DNA from: Planctomycetota bacterium
Lineage (GTDB): Bacteria > Planctomycetota > SZUA-567 > H5-PLA8
Assembly (NCBI GenBank): GCA_023150555.1
Contig: JAKLKQ010000003.1
Location: 1 to 64,000 of the forward strand
Direction: 5' to 3'
DNA length: 64,000 nucleotides
Shown piece by piece: positions 17,480 through 25,478 of the stretch. Position 1 is the stretch's first letter. Every line of letters starts with the position of its first letter. The notes under the pieces were generated by a model that saw only the letters and a program-made list of their open reading frames with translations, searched no databases and was not told the DNA's origin. Position numbers and translations under genes: made by a program.

Positions 17480-19120
17480 TCATTCTGCCGGCCGCGCCGC
17501 CCAGGCGTCGCGCAGGGCCTTGACCTTGGCCTCGCGCTGCTCGCGGGTGTCCCCGAAGTGCATCGCCGAGCCGCGGGCCAGGAGGAACTCTACGGCCCGG
17601 ATCACCGCGTAGTCCGAGAGGTCCCGGTCGAAGACCTCCAGCAGCGCGCCGACCGATTCGTTTCCGCCCAGGGCCTCCAGCGCCGCCGCCGCGTCCGCAC
17701 GGGCCTCGCGCGCCTCGCCCTTCAGCTCCGCCTGGGCCCGCTCGCGCGCGGCCGCGGGGTCCACCCGGGCCTCCGCGATCCACGCCGCGCGCCGCTTCGC
17801 AGGGTCCGCGTCCTGAAACAGCTCCGGAGCCGGCGCGGTCACCTTCGCGGCGGCCGCCTTGCGCAGTTCCAGCGGCACGCCCGCGCACTGCGCGTCGAAG
17901 GCCAGCGCCGCGGCGTAGGCCTCCTGCGCCTGCGGCAGCGCCTTGCGCGCGGCCAGGTGGCGCGCCACGGCGCACAGGCGTTCGGCAGCCTCGCCCCGCG
18001 GGCGGCCCCGGCTTGCGCGCGCGAGTTCCGCCCACAGCGCCGCCTGTGCGGCCGGCACGGACGATGGCCGCGAACCGCGCGGCGGATCGTCGAGGCCCGT
18101 CACCAGCACCGCGACGTTGCCGAAGATGGCCACCGCGGCGGCCTTCGACTGGCGGCGTTCGACGAGCACGCGGTGGTGCGAGGCGCTCTTGCGCCAGTCC
18201 TCGAAGTGCGTGCCGTTGTACGCGACGCATTCGCCGTTGCACTTGCGGTGGCCCTCGGCCTCCGCGCGCTGCGTTGGGTCGGCGCGGCCGGCCACGTCGC
18301 AGAAGTGCCCGTTGAGTTTCTTCGCGAAGCTCTCCTTCGCGAACCACGCCGCGGCGCGGTACAACCGCGCGTCGAAGCGCAGCGGTTCGAGCCCCAGCGC
18401 CAACCGGTATTCGTTGACCTGCGCGAGCACGAAGCGTTCGGCGGGCGCCTCGATCCCGTCCGGCCCCGGGCCGAAGGCGTTGAATGCGAGCGTCTCCCAC
18501 GCGGCCTCGCCTTCCGGATCCAAGACCTTCGCGACGGCGGATTCGAGCTGGTAGAACGTCGCGCGCCGGCCGATGCGCGGCGAACCGGCCCACGCGAGCA
18601 ACTCGGCGAGGTCCCCCGCGAGTGCGAGGTGCGCGGGCAGGTCCGGCACCGCGCCCAGCGCGTCTGCCGCTCTCGTCTCCGCCAGGCGTTCGACTTCCGC
18701 CACCGCGGCGTCGGCGGCCTGCTGCGGCGCGCTGCCCACCGGGCCTTCGGGATAGTTCGTCTCGCTCTCCAGCAGCGCGAGCGCCTTGCTGCGCGCGGCG
18801 TCGAGTTCCTTCTTGCGCGCGGCCACGGCGGCGCGCAGGCGCGGGTCGGCCAGGCCGGCCTGCACGATCCGGTCGGCCTCCTCCAGGCGGCGGTTGGCGG
18901 CCTCGACCACCTTCACGCACGCGTCGTCATCCAGCGTGCCGGCCTTGGCGGACTTCTTCAGGCCCCGGCAGGCGCTGCCGGCGGTGACGGGGTCCTTGTC
19001 GGCGAGCAGGTTCAGCGCGGCCTGGACGTCGGCGGGCGCGACCTCGGCGCGCAGCGCGGAGGCGGCGAGAACCGTGAGGACGGCGCACAATATAAGGAGG
19101 CGGTTGCGCGGGGCGCTCAT
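17480..19120 (-). CDS. Exported CAP/SCP-domain protein
   Basis: A 546-aa protein with a signal peptide (MSAPRNRLLILCAVLTVLAASALRA) when started at the ATG 19120-19118; the frame is open further upstream but reads as non-coding. Residues about 225-345 form a CAP (cysteine-rich secretory/PR-1-like) domain: VNEYRLALGLEPLRFDARLYRAAAWFAKESF, LNGHFCDVAGRADPTQRAEAEGHR, GECVAYN and a late SHHRVLVERRQ segment. Flanking regions are helical and Ala-rich, possibly HEAT- or TPR-like. Bacterial CAP proteins are exported and mostly uncharacterised. It is divergent from the propeller gene at 19222. Confidence 0.75.
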   Translation of the reverse strand: MSAPRNRLLILCAVLTVLAASALRAEVAPADVQAALNLLADKDPVTAGSACRGLKKSAKAGTLDDDACVKVVEAANRRLEEADRIVQAGLADPRLRAAVAARKKELDAARSKALALLESETNYPEGPVGSAPQQAADAAVAEVERLAETRAADALGAVPDLPAHLALAGDLAELLAWAGSPRIGRRATFYQLESAVAKVLDPEGEAAWETLAFNAFGPGPDGIEAPAERFVLAQVNEYRLALGLEPLRFDARLYRAAAWFAKESFAKKLNGHFCDVAGRADPTQRAEAEGHRKCNGECVAYNGTHFEDWRKSASHHRVLVERRQSKAAAVAIFGNVAVLVTGLDDPPRGSRPSSVPAAQAALWAELARASRGRPRGEAAERLCAVARHLAARKALPQAQEAYAAALAFDAQCAGVPLELRKAAAAKVTAPAPELFQDADPAKRRAAWIAEARVDPAAARERAQAELKGEAREARADAAAALEALGGNESVGALLEVFDRDLSDYAVIRAVEFLLARGSAMHFGDTREQREAKVKALRDAWAARPAE

Positions 19121-19186
19121 AAGGATAGGACGCTCTCCGATGCGGAAGCTTAGCGCAAGCTTAAAGGCAGGCGATAGGGAATAGGG

Positions 19187-19192
19187 TATGAT
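19187..19192 (+). promoter_or_regulatory. Putative -10 element (GGGTATGAT) of the propeller gene
   Basis: TATGAT preceded by GGG lies 29 bases before the ATG at 19222. The same GGGTA-type -10 context occurs upstream of several other genes in the window. No clear -35 hexamer is visible. Confidence 0.35.
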
Positions 19193-19221
19193 GCCACCCG
19201 CACACAACCCGAGGAGTGAAA

Positions 19222-20805
19222 ATGAACGACGCCGCATCGGCCGAATCCGCCGCCCGCCCGCGCATGGCGCGCTGGCGGATCGTGGTGCTGGCAATTTTCC
19301 TGCTGCTCGGCGGCGGGCTGCTGGCCTTCGTGCGCACCAGTGAAGCCATGGCGGTGGAAGGCCAGACGACGGCGATGACGATCCTGTCCGTGCTGGCCAC
19401 GCTTTTACTGCTCTTCCTCTGGCTGCTGGTCTTCAGCGGTTTCACGCTCAAGCGGCGCCTGCTGGCCGGCGCGGCGGTGGTGGCGGCGGGGATGGGCCTG
19501 CGCGCAATGCTTCGCGTCGAAGGCTTCTACGGCGACATCCTGCCGATCTTCACTTGGCGCTGGGCTCCTCAGCACGACTACACGCTGCCCGAGTTGCCCG
19601 CAAAGACCGCGGCCGCGCCTGAAAACGCCGCGCCCGTCGTGCCCGGCACGCAGGATTTCCCGCAGTTCCTGGGCCCCAAGCGCGACGGCATCGTCCCCGA
19701 CGAAGCCCTGGCGCCCGAGTGGTGGCGCGGGCCGTTCGCCGAGAAATGGCGCCGGCCGACCGGCGCGGGCTGGAGCGGCTGGGTCACCGCCGGGCCGTAC
19801 GCGTACACGCAGGAACAGCGCGGCGCTTCGGAACTCGTCGTCTGCGTCAAGCTCGCCAGCGGTGAAGAGGTCTGGTCGCACGCCGACGAGGCGCGCTTCA
19901 GCGAGACCATGGGCGGCGACGGCCCGCGCGCGACGCCCACGCTCGACGGCGGCAACGTCTACGCGCTGGGCGCCACCGGCATCCTGAACTGCCTCGACGC
20001 AGCCACGGGCAAGCTGCGCTGGACGAAGAACGTGCTCGCCGAGAGCGGCCACCCGAACCTCGAGTGGGGCAAGTCGGCCTCGCCGCTGGTCCATAACGGC
20101 CTCGTCTACGTCACGCTGGGGGCGTCGCCGGACAGAGGCACCGCGGCGTACCGCGCCGAAGACGGCTCGCTCGCCTGGCGCGGCGGCGCCGACGAGGCGA
20201 GCTACAGCAGCCCGGTCATCGGGACGCTCGGCGGCCGCGAGCAGCTCGTCGTCTTCTACATGGAATCCGTCGCGGGCCACGCTCCGGACACCGGCGCGGT
20301 GCTGTGGACCCACGAATGGAAGAGCCGCTTCGCCAAGGTCGCCACGCCGGTCTTCGCCGGCAACGGCACCGTCTTCGTCTCGGCGGGCTACGGCCTGGGC
20401 TGCCGGCTGCTGAAGATCGAGCAAACCGGCGAGGCTTTTTCCGCAAAGGTGCTGTGGAACAACCTGCAGATGAAGACCAAGTTCACCAACGCTGTTCTCG
20501 TGGACGGCCACGCGTACGGACTCGACGAGGGGCGCCTCGCGTGCGTGAAGCTCGCCGACGGTTCGCGCGCGTGGAAGGGCGAGTCCTACGGGCAGGGCCA
20601 GCTGCTGGCCGTGGGCAAGGTGCTGCTGATCCAGGAGGAATCCGGCGGCGTGGCGCTGGTCGCGGCCGACCCGGCGGGCGAAAAGGTCCTGGGCCGCATC
20701 GACGCGCTGAAGACGAAGACGTGGAACTACCCCTGCGTTTCCGGGCGCATGCTGCTGGTGCGCAACGACCGCGAGACGATCTGCTTCGAGCTGCCCGGAA
20801 AGTGA
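19222..20805 (+). CDS. Membrane-anchored PQQ-binding-like beta-propeller protein
   Basis: A 527-aa protein. Three hydrophobic segments lie near the N-terminus (WRIVVLAIFLLLGGGLLAFV, MTILSVLATLLLLFLWLLVF, LLAGAAVVAAGMGLRAML). An eight-bladed type propeller of the PQQ-like class follows: DFPQFLGPKRDGIV, then blades such as VCVKLASGEEVWSH, LDAATGKLRWTKN and LVYVTLGASPDRGTAAY. This architecture (membrane anchor, FPQFLGPxRDG motif, propeller) is very common in planctomycetes; cofactor and substrate are unknown and many do not bind PQQ. The ATG at 19222 follows GAGGAG by five bases. The next gene starts about 80 bp downstream. Confidence 0.83.
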   Translation: MNDAASAESAARPRMARWRIVVLAIFLLLGGGLLAFVRTSEAMAVEGQTTAMTILSVLATLLLLFLWLLVFSGFTLKRRLLAGAAVVAAGMGLRAMLRVEGFYGDILPIFTWRWAPQHDYTLPELPAKTAAAPENAAPVVPGTQDFPQFLGPKRDGIVPDEALAPEWWRGPFAEKWRRPTGAGWSGWVTAGPYAYTQEQRGASELVVCVKLASGEEVWSHADEARFSETMGGDGPRATPTLDGGNVYALGATGILNCLDAATGKLRWTKNVLAESGHPNLEWGKSASPLVHNGLVYVTLGASPDRGTAAYRAEDGSLAWRGGADEASYSSPVIGTLGGREQLVVFYMESVAGHAPDTGAVLWTHEWKSRFAKVATPVFAGNGTVFVSAGYGLGCRLLKIEQTGEAFSAKVLWNNLQMKTKFTNAVLVDGHAYGLDEGRLACVKLADGSRAWKGESYGQGQLLAVGKVLLIQEESGGVALVAADPAGEKVLGRIDALKTKTWNYPCVSGRMLLVRNDRETICFELPGK

Positions 20806-20884
20806 CGCGCCCGATTTCGGAAGTGGCGCGCGCGGCCCGCCCGTGGAAGATGGTCGCCTAACCTGTTAAGGAGGCTGCACGCGA

Positions 20885-21472
20885 ATGGGTTTCGACACCG
20901 ATACCTTCCTGGTCCGCGAACACGTGGGCATGTTCAAGCTCCACGAGGCGTACGACATCCTGACGCCCGACGGCCAGACGATGGGCACCGCCATCGAACG
21001 CGTCAGCACCATGCGGCAGATCCTGAAACTGTTCCTCGACAAGAACATGCTGCCGTTCACCGTCGAGATCATGGACGCGAGCCAGAAAGTACTGGTGACG
21101 ATCCACCGCCCGTTCACGTTCCTGCGCAGCGTGGTCACCGTCACCGACGAGAGCGGCGCGAAGATCGGCTATTTCCGCCAACGCCTGCTGTCGCTGGGCG
21201 GCGCCTTCGACGTCTTCGATGCCGGCGACCAGCCCCTCGCCACATTGAAGGGCGACTGGAAGGGCTGGAACTTCAAGTTCACCGATGCCAACGGCGCGGA
21301 GCTGGGCCAGGTCAGCCGGAAGTGGGGCGGCCTGGCGAAGGAGCTCTTCACCAGCGCCGACAACTACGTCGTGCACATCGAACGCGACCGCATCGCCGAC
21401 GTGCGGCACGTCCAGGTGATGCTCGCCGCCGCGCTGTGCGTCGACATGGTCCTGAAGGAAACCGGCGGCTAG
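20885..21472 (+). CDS. LURP-one-related/scramblase-like (Tubby-fold) protein
   Basis: The 195-aa sequence has the LURP-one/phospholipid-scramblase-like pattern: FLVREHVGMFKLHEAYDILTPDGQTMGTA, then LPFTVEIMDAS-QKVLVTIHRPFTFLRSVVTVTDESGAKIGYFRQ, then LATLKGDWKGWNFKFTDANGAELGQVSRKWGGLAKELFTSADNYVVHI. This is the Tubby-like twelve-stranded barrel. Bacterial members are soluble, of unknown role, possibly binding membrane lipids. AAGGAGG lies ten bases before the ATG. An intrinsic terminator overlaps the stop codon. Confidence 0.78.
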   Translation: MGFDTDTFLVREHVGMFKLHEAYDILTPDGQTMGTAIERVSTMRQILKLFLDKNMLPFTVEIMDASQKVLVTIHRPFTFLRSVVTVTDESGAKIGYFRQRLLSLGGAFDVFDAGDQPLATLKGDWKGWNFKFTDANGAELGQVSRKWGGLAKELFTSADNYVVHIERDRIADVRHVQVMLAAALCVDMVLKETGG

Positions 21473-21488
21473 CAGCCGGTTCTTTTTT
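21461..21488 (+). terminator. Intrinsic terminator overlapping the stop codon
   Basis: ACCGGC (21461-21466) pairs with GCCGGT (21475-21480) around an eight-base loop and is followed by TCTTTTTT. The UAG stop of the LURP-one-like gene (21470-21472) lies inside the loop, so a terminating ribosome could influence folding. Confidence 0.7.
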
Positions 21489-21543
21489 CACACCCGACAT
21501 CGTGATGATTTGCACCGCGCGAGCGCGCGCCGGGTGCGGCACG

Positions 21544-22416
21544 CTATTTCGCGAAGGCCTCGCCCTGCGGCACGTTTGATTCGGCAGGCGTAGGCGGTTC
21601 TGCGGCGGCGGCGGGCGCGATCTTTTCTCCGGCGAGTTTCGCGGCCCAGCGGGCGGGCAGGAACGGATGCAGCATCTGGCCCCAGTAACTCTTGGCGATG
21701 GGCTCGCGGATGCCGAAGGCCTCGGGCTCGCGGTCCGGGCAGCGGTACGTGCCGAAGATCCAATCCATCAGCGGCGAGATGTTCGCGTAGTTGCCGGCCT
21801 CGCGGTCGCGGTCGTGGTGCCAGTGGTGCAGTTCGGGCGCCCCGAAGAGCACCCGCAGCGGGCCGGTGTTCAGGCGCACGTTCGAATGGATGTAGATCGC
21901 CCACAGACCGCGGAAGGCGATCAGCCCGACGAGCGTCTCGAGCGGGAAGCCCAGCAGAAAAGCGGGCAAATTGATCAGGCTCATCGTGTAGACGGTGTCC
22001 ATGGGGTGCTCGCGGTGTGCGGCGAGCCAATCGAGGTGCTCGGCGCTGTGGCGGATCGAATGGAAGCGCCACAGGAAGCCAACCTTGTGCTGCAGGCGGT
22101 GGCCCCAGTAGACGCAGAAATCGCTCAGCACGACGACCTCCGCGGCCTGCAGCCACCACGGCTGCGCGGCCACCGAAGCGCGGAAGCCCGCCGGCATCCA
22201 GCCGTCGATCCACGACGCGAAGTAGACCAGCAGCCCGAAGACCAGCCCACTGAAGAGCAGGTACTGGCCCAGGAAGAAGCAGACGTCGGTGAAGAAGGCC
22301 GGCCGGAAGAAGCGCTGCCCGGGCCGCGCCGGATAGGCCCACTCCAGCGGGCGGAAGAGCACGCACAGGAAGAGGAAACTCACGCCGGCCGAGAGCGCGA
22401 TGGCGGGAATCGTCAC
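21544..22416 (-). CDS. Sterol desaturase/fatty-acid hydroxylase superfamily membrane protein
   Basis: A 290-aa membrane di-iron enzyme with the histidine boxes HRLQH, HSIRHSAEH and HHWHHDR set between hydrophobic segments (IALSAGVSFLFLCVLF, FFTDVCFFLGQYLLFSGLVFGLLVYF). Family members hydroxylate, desaturate or cleave lipids with O2; the lipid substrate here is unknown. I chose the GTG start at 22416-22414, six bases after GGGGAGGA. It overlaps the UGA of the upstream SKS-repeat gene (GTGA), so translation of the two is coupled. That ties this enzyme functionally to the repeat protein. Confidence 0.87.
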   Translation of the reverse strand: MTIPAIALSAGVSFLFLCVLFRPLEWAYPARPGQRFFRPAFFTDVCFFLGQYLLFSGLVFGLLVYFASWIDGWMPAGFRASVAAQPWWLQAAEVVVLSDFCVYWGHRLQHKVGFLWRFHSIRHSAEHLDWLAAHREHPMDTVYTMSLINLPAFLLGFPLETLVGLIAFRGLWAIYIHSNVRLNTGPLRVLFGAPELHHWHHDRDREAGNYANISPLMDWIFGTYRCPDREPEAFGIREPIAKSYWGQMLHPFLPARWAAKLAGEKIAPAAAAEPPTPAESNVPQGEAFAK

Positions 22417-23132
22417 TGGCCGTCCTCCCCGGCGCGGCGCTGTTCTTGCTGTTGCTGCGGCGGCGCATCCGTCTTCTCGTCCTCTACTTCCACCCATTCG
22501 ACGGGCTTCGACTTGGAACTCGACATCAGCACGCGACGCTTCTTCTTCACCGGCGCGGGCGGCGCCTCCTGCACCGCGGAAGTTTGCGGGGCCTCCCGCG
22601 ATTGGACTATCGCGCCTGGCATCGCGGAACTCGGCAGCAGGTCGGCGGACTTGGAGCCCGGCATGAGCACGCGGCGTTCAGGTTCGGGCGGCTTCGCGGG
22701 CGCGGCAGCTTCTTCAGTAGATGCCGGCAGCGGCAACACCATGCGTTCGCTCTTCGAGCCCGAGAACAGCGTCGTGCGCTTCTGCTCGGGCGGCGCGGCC
22801 GGCGGCGAAAAACGCACCTCTCCCGACTTCGAGCCAGTCATCACGGAGAAGACGTAGCCGGCCTTGGGCTGCGCGGTGCCCGGATCGCCTTCGGCGTTTG
22901 CGAAGGCCGGGTCAACCAGAATGAGGTCGCCCGACCCTACGCTCTGCTCAAACATCGTCGCGTCGGGCCCCACGGCGTTGACCGGCGTGGCCTGCACCTC
23001 CGCCACATGCGCGGGCGGCGGCGCTTCGACGCGCGGCTGCGATCCCCCGACCGAGCGGTACCAGACGTAGCCGGACAGCATCACGACGGAACTGGCGACG
23101 GCGGCGCCGCGCGCAATCGAACGGAAGCTCAT
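22413..23132 (-). CDS. Membrane-anchored SKS-repeat protein with a vestigial DUF2950-like block
   Basis: A 239-aa protein with one N-terminal transmembrane segment (about residues 10-28, AAVASSVVMLSGYVWY). Residues about 59-100 (MFEQSVGSGDLILVDPAFANAEG, DPGTAQPKAGYVFSVMTG) match two separate blocks of the DUF2950-like proteins at 1678-4343, brought together without the middle part. Then come four copies of a short motif ending in SKS: FSVMTGSKS, TLFSGSKS, VLMPGSKS and VLMSSSKS, with the SKS at 101, 116, 150 and 187. Pro/Ala/Glu linkers separate them, and the C-terminus is Gln-rich. No named domain is known to me for this repeat. The ATG at 23132 follows GGGGAGA. Its stop overlaps the start of the desaturase gene. 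Confidence 0.65.
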   Translation of the reverse strand: MSFRSIARGAAVASSVVMLSGYVWYRSVGGSQPRVEAPPPAHVAEVQATPVNAVGPDATMFEQSVGSGDLILVDPAFANAEGDPGTAQPKAGYVFSVMTGSKSGEVRFSPPAAPPEQKRTTLFSGSKSERMVLPLPASTEEAAAPAKPPEPERRVLMPGSKSADLLPSSAMPGAIVQSREAPQTSAVQEAPPAPVKKKRRVLMSSSKSKPVEWVEVEDEKTDAPPQQQQEQRRAGEDGQ

Positions 23133-23398
23133 CGAATTTCTCCCCAGGCATACACGCAAATAGTGCCCTACGCGACCGAAGCCTACCCACGTTCGAGCCG
23201 CGCCGGGTCAATATACCCTGTGACGCGCACAGCCTGCGGCACTCCGACAGGAATTTCCGCGGGCAGCGCCGGGCCCCCACAAGTGCAGGCTAACCCCAGC
23301 AGCATTATTCAATTAGGTACGCGTCGTAACGTGTAAAAGTTCGGTAAGTCGCACCGCGCAGGACGCGAAAGTGGAATGATGAGGCGAGCGCGGCCTGG

Positions 23399-24085
23399 CT
23401 ACTTCCTCGCGCCCGGAGGGATTGCGTAGGGGATCAGCGCCGCGGAGATCTTCTGGCGCACGTCTTCGATTTCCTTCCCAACGGCCGGATTCGAATAGTC
23501 CAAGGAATTCGCGTCCCAGAATTCGAAGGACAATCCTTTGTGGTAGTGCGTCGGCAGCCGAACGGGTTCGGTGTCCACCCAAATCAGGCCGTATTGGCGC
23601 AGCGCATCTTCTTCCTTCTCGTTTTTCGGTTTGTAGGCGCACGGCGGAAGGGGCTTGGAATGCGGATAGCTGCCATGAAACCCGCTTGCTTCGAGCGCCT
23701 CGAAAGCGTCCATCCTTTTCTTTGCCTTAACAACGTTCTGATGCGCGAGTTCGGTCACTTCTTGCGGCGTACGATAGGGAACAGACAGGAAATTGAATTC
23801 GATTTGATAGTCCTCCTCCGGAACAGGCTGCACGGGATTCATGTAAACCAACCGGGCCTTGGCCTTCTGCTTCCGCTCCACCAAGAGGATGACCTGGAGG
23901 CGTTCGAATTCTCCATACTTGATCTTCGCCTCCCACCCTTCCGGCAGCACGGCCTTGACCTTCTCCAGCGCTTCCTTCAGGTCCTTGCTGCGCTCGGCGT
24001 AGTCGCCGGTCTCGGCGCCACGCGCAAAGCCGGACGCCGCGGCCGCCACCAGTACGCAAAGCGTTAGAATTATCGTTGGCCGCAC
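23399..24085 (-). CDS. Exported hypothetical protein
   Basis: A 228-aa protein with a signal peptide (RPTIILTLCVLVAAAASGFARG), GTG start and AGGAG six bases upstream. The mature part contains a helix (DYAERSKDLKEALEKVKAVLP) and mixed sequence with a Pro-rich stretch (SYPHSKPLPPCAYKP). No family is recognised. Its base composition is clearly AT-richer than the neighbouring genes, suggesting a shell or transferred gene. The stop is about 265 bp from the next gene; nothing in context points to a role. Confidence 0.65.
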   Translation of the reverse strand: MRPTIILTLCVLVAAAASGFARGAETGDYAERSKDLKEALEKVKAVLPEGWEAKIKYGEFERLQVILLVERKQKAKARLVYMNPVQPVPEEDYQIEFNFLSVPYRTPQEVTELAHQNVVKAKKRMDAFEALEASGFHGSYPHSKPLPPCAYKPKNEKEEDALRQYGLIWVDTEPVRLPTHYHKGLSFEFWDANSLDYSNPAVGKEIEDVRQKISAALIPYAIPPGARK

Positions 24086-24220
24086 GGTAGGCTCCTTTCG
24101 ATAGGACTGCGTACGCGGTTACTTTATCCTCCGTTGGTGCGAAAGGCAATCCGGCGGGTCGAAGTGCCGCACGCCTGCCCGGCAGGTTTCCGGTTTCCGT
24201 GTCGCCCCTTTTTCGGATGC

Positions 24221-24273
24221 CACATCACGAAGTGATGTGCCTCGCGCTTCACAGCACGCCACCTCGTGGCGTG
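24221..24273. repeat. Two adjacent perfect 8-bp hairpins with 3-nt loops
   Basis: CACATCAC-GAA-GTGATGTG (24221-24239) and CACGCCAC-CTC-GTGGCGTG (24255-24273) lie 15 bases apart in the gap 24086-24383. Both have the same geometry (8-bp arms, 3-nt loop, arms starting CAC and ending GTG), as in REP-type palindromic repeats. Confidence 0.55.
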
Positions 24274-24335
24274 GCACCCACAGACCGCTACACGGCTTCG
24301 CGATTGTCTTCTGTTTTTCAGTTTGCCGTTTGCCG

Positions 24336-24366
24336 TTCCTGACCCCTCGCCCCTCACTTCTGCTGT
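24336..24366 (-). repeat. C4-heptad dispersed repeat, degenerate copy
   Basis: Heptads TTCCTGA-CCCCTCG-CCCCTCA-CTTCTGC then TGTT follow the same 7-nt phase as the copies at 8348 and 25450. They are preceded by GTTTGCCGTTTGCCG, similar to text before the 25450 copy. The element lies just downstream of the minus-strand gene ending at 24384. Confidence 0.5.
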
Positions 24367-24383
24367 TTGCTGTAATCTCTAAT

Positions 24384-25130
24384 CTATTTTCTCTTATCTA
24401 TCCTCTGTTCCTCCCCGTCCTTCACGCCCATGGCGACGATCTCGCCCAGCGCCCGCGCGATCACTTTTTCAAGATCGAAGGCGAAGGCGTCGAGGTTCAG
24501 GCCGTGGCCGCGCAGGGCCTCGCACACCGCGTTCGCGACCGTCGCGGCCTGCTGCTGCGCCTCCTCGCGCGCCGCCCAGCCGCGCCCGGCCAGATAGCCG
24601 GCCAGGTACGCGTGCATCAGGGCCTTAATGTGCAGCTGCGCGACCTGGTCACCGATCTCGGGGCGCTGGTCGACCATGTCGAGGTAATGCATCGCGCGGG
24701 CTTTCAGCTCGCCGCGCCAGAAGGCGAGCAGCGCCTTGTGGCGTTCGGGCGGCGGCACGTGCGCCAGCTCCGTACGGTGCGCCTCGACGACGGCCTCGAA
24801 GCGCGCCGCCGAGTCCGACGCGTTCTTCTCCGCGGTCTGCCCCGCCACCGCCGACGCCGCAAGGCCGTCGTCCGCGCCGGGCGCGCCCAGCGCCTGCGCT
24901 CTGGTTTTTTCGGGCCGCGCACGCAATGCGTAAACGAGGAAGAAGATCGCGGCCGCGCCCAGCAGCGCGCCTTCGATGTAGTGCACCGTGCCGCCGGCCA
25001 AGGCCAGGGCGACGGCAAAGATCCCCACTACCAGGGCCACGACGACGCGGACCGATAAGCGCACGATTGCGCCCGCAGATGGCGGCGGCAGCGCGTTTGT
25101 TTCGGAGTCGGGAGGAACGTCGCCGGCCAT
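24384..25130 (-). CDS. Membrane-anchored hypothetical protein with helical cytoplasmic domain
   Basis: From the ATG at 25130 the protein has 248 aa. A short Pro-rich start precedes two hydrophobic segments (VRLSVRVVVALVVGIFAVALALAG and HYIEGALLGAAAIFFLVYAL), then a linker and a helical domain (SAARFEAVVEAHRTELAHVPPPERHKALLAFWRGELKARAMHYL, ALMHAYLAGYLAGRGWAAREEAQQQAATVANAVCEALRG). No family is recognised. The frame stays open upstream but that part reads as low-complexity noncoding sequence. The SD is weak, so the start is uncertain. The upstream 650 bp holds only repeats. Confidence 0.55.
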   Translation of the reverse strand: MAGDVPPDSETNALPPPSAGAIVRLSVRVVVALVVGIFAVALALAGGTVHYIEGALLGAAAIFFLVYALRARPEKTRAQALGAPGADDGLAASAVAGQTAEKNASDSAARFEAVVEAHRTELAHVPPPERHKALLAFWRGELKARAMHYLDMVDQRPEIGDQVAQLHIKALMHAYLAGYLAGRGWAAREEAQQQAATVANAVCEALRGHGLNLDAFAFDLEKVIARALGEIVAMGVKDGEEQRIDKRK

Positions 25131-25449
25131 CGCGCGGAGTCGCCTCGGGTTGAGATCCGGCCTCGTGACGGAAACGTCGGACGGCAGGCAGTGTACGCGG
25201 AATCGCGCCGCGCGGAAAGCGCACCGGCGCGTGCGCCTTCGCGGCGCCTCCTTATATAGGGGGCGTGCGGGGCCCTCGTCCTTAACCGCCGAGGGCGCGG
25301 AGACCGGCGATTCGATTCTGGGGTTGGGATTTTGAGTTTTGGATTGGCGCGTTGCGCTGGCGAGCCGCCTTTTCATTGGTGTTGCATTTCTGGGCGTGCG
25401 GCGTCTTTTCCTTTCGCTGTTTTTCCGTTTTTCGTTTGCTGTTTTCTCA

Positions 25450-25474
25450 CCCCTGGCCCCTCGCCCCTGACCCC
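25450..25474 (-). repeat. Perfect four-run C4-heptad repeat (G-quadruplex motif on the minus strand)
   Basis: CCCC runs start at 25450, 25457, 25464 and 25471, each separated by three bases, so the minus strand is an ideal GGGG-N3 four-run quadruplex motif. It ends in TGTCGTT, like the copy at 8348. The gap 25131-25782 holds this element and the dispersed repeat at 25479; no gene is seen there. Confidence 0.7.
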
Positions 25475-25478
25475 TGTC

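Noticed and set aside
19090..19099. TATAAGGAGG on the plus strand as another extended ribosome-binding site
   Set aside because: It lies inside the signal-peptide codons of the minus-strand CAP gene, with no plus-strand start following at a useful distance.
19146..19162. AAGCTT-AGCGC-AAGCTT as an operator
   Set aside because: AAGCTT is self-complementary and occurs twice by direct repetition; there is no independent support for a regulator site.
24055..24066. ACGCAAAGCGT-like strings (also near 15665 and 42487) as copies of the 39301 palindrome
   Set aside because: Most fall in coding sequence, two of them at Thr-Leu-Cys codons of signal peptides; only the intergenic copy at 39301-39315 is kept.
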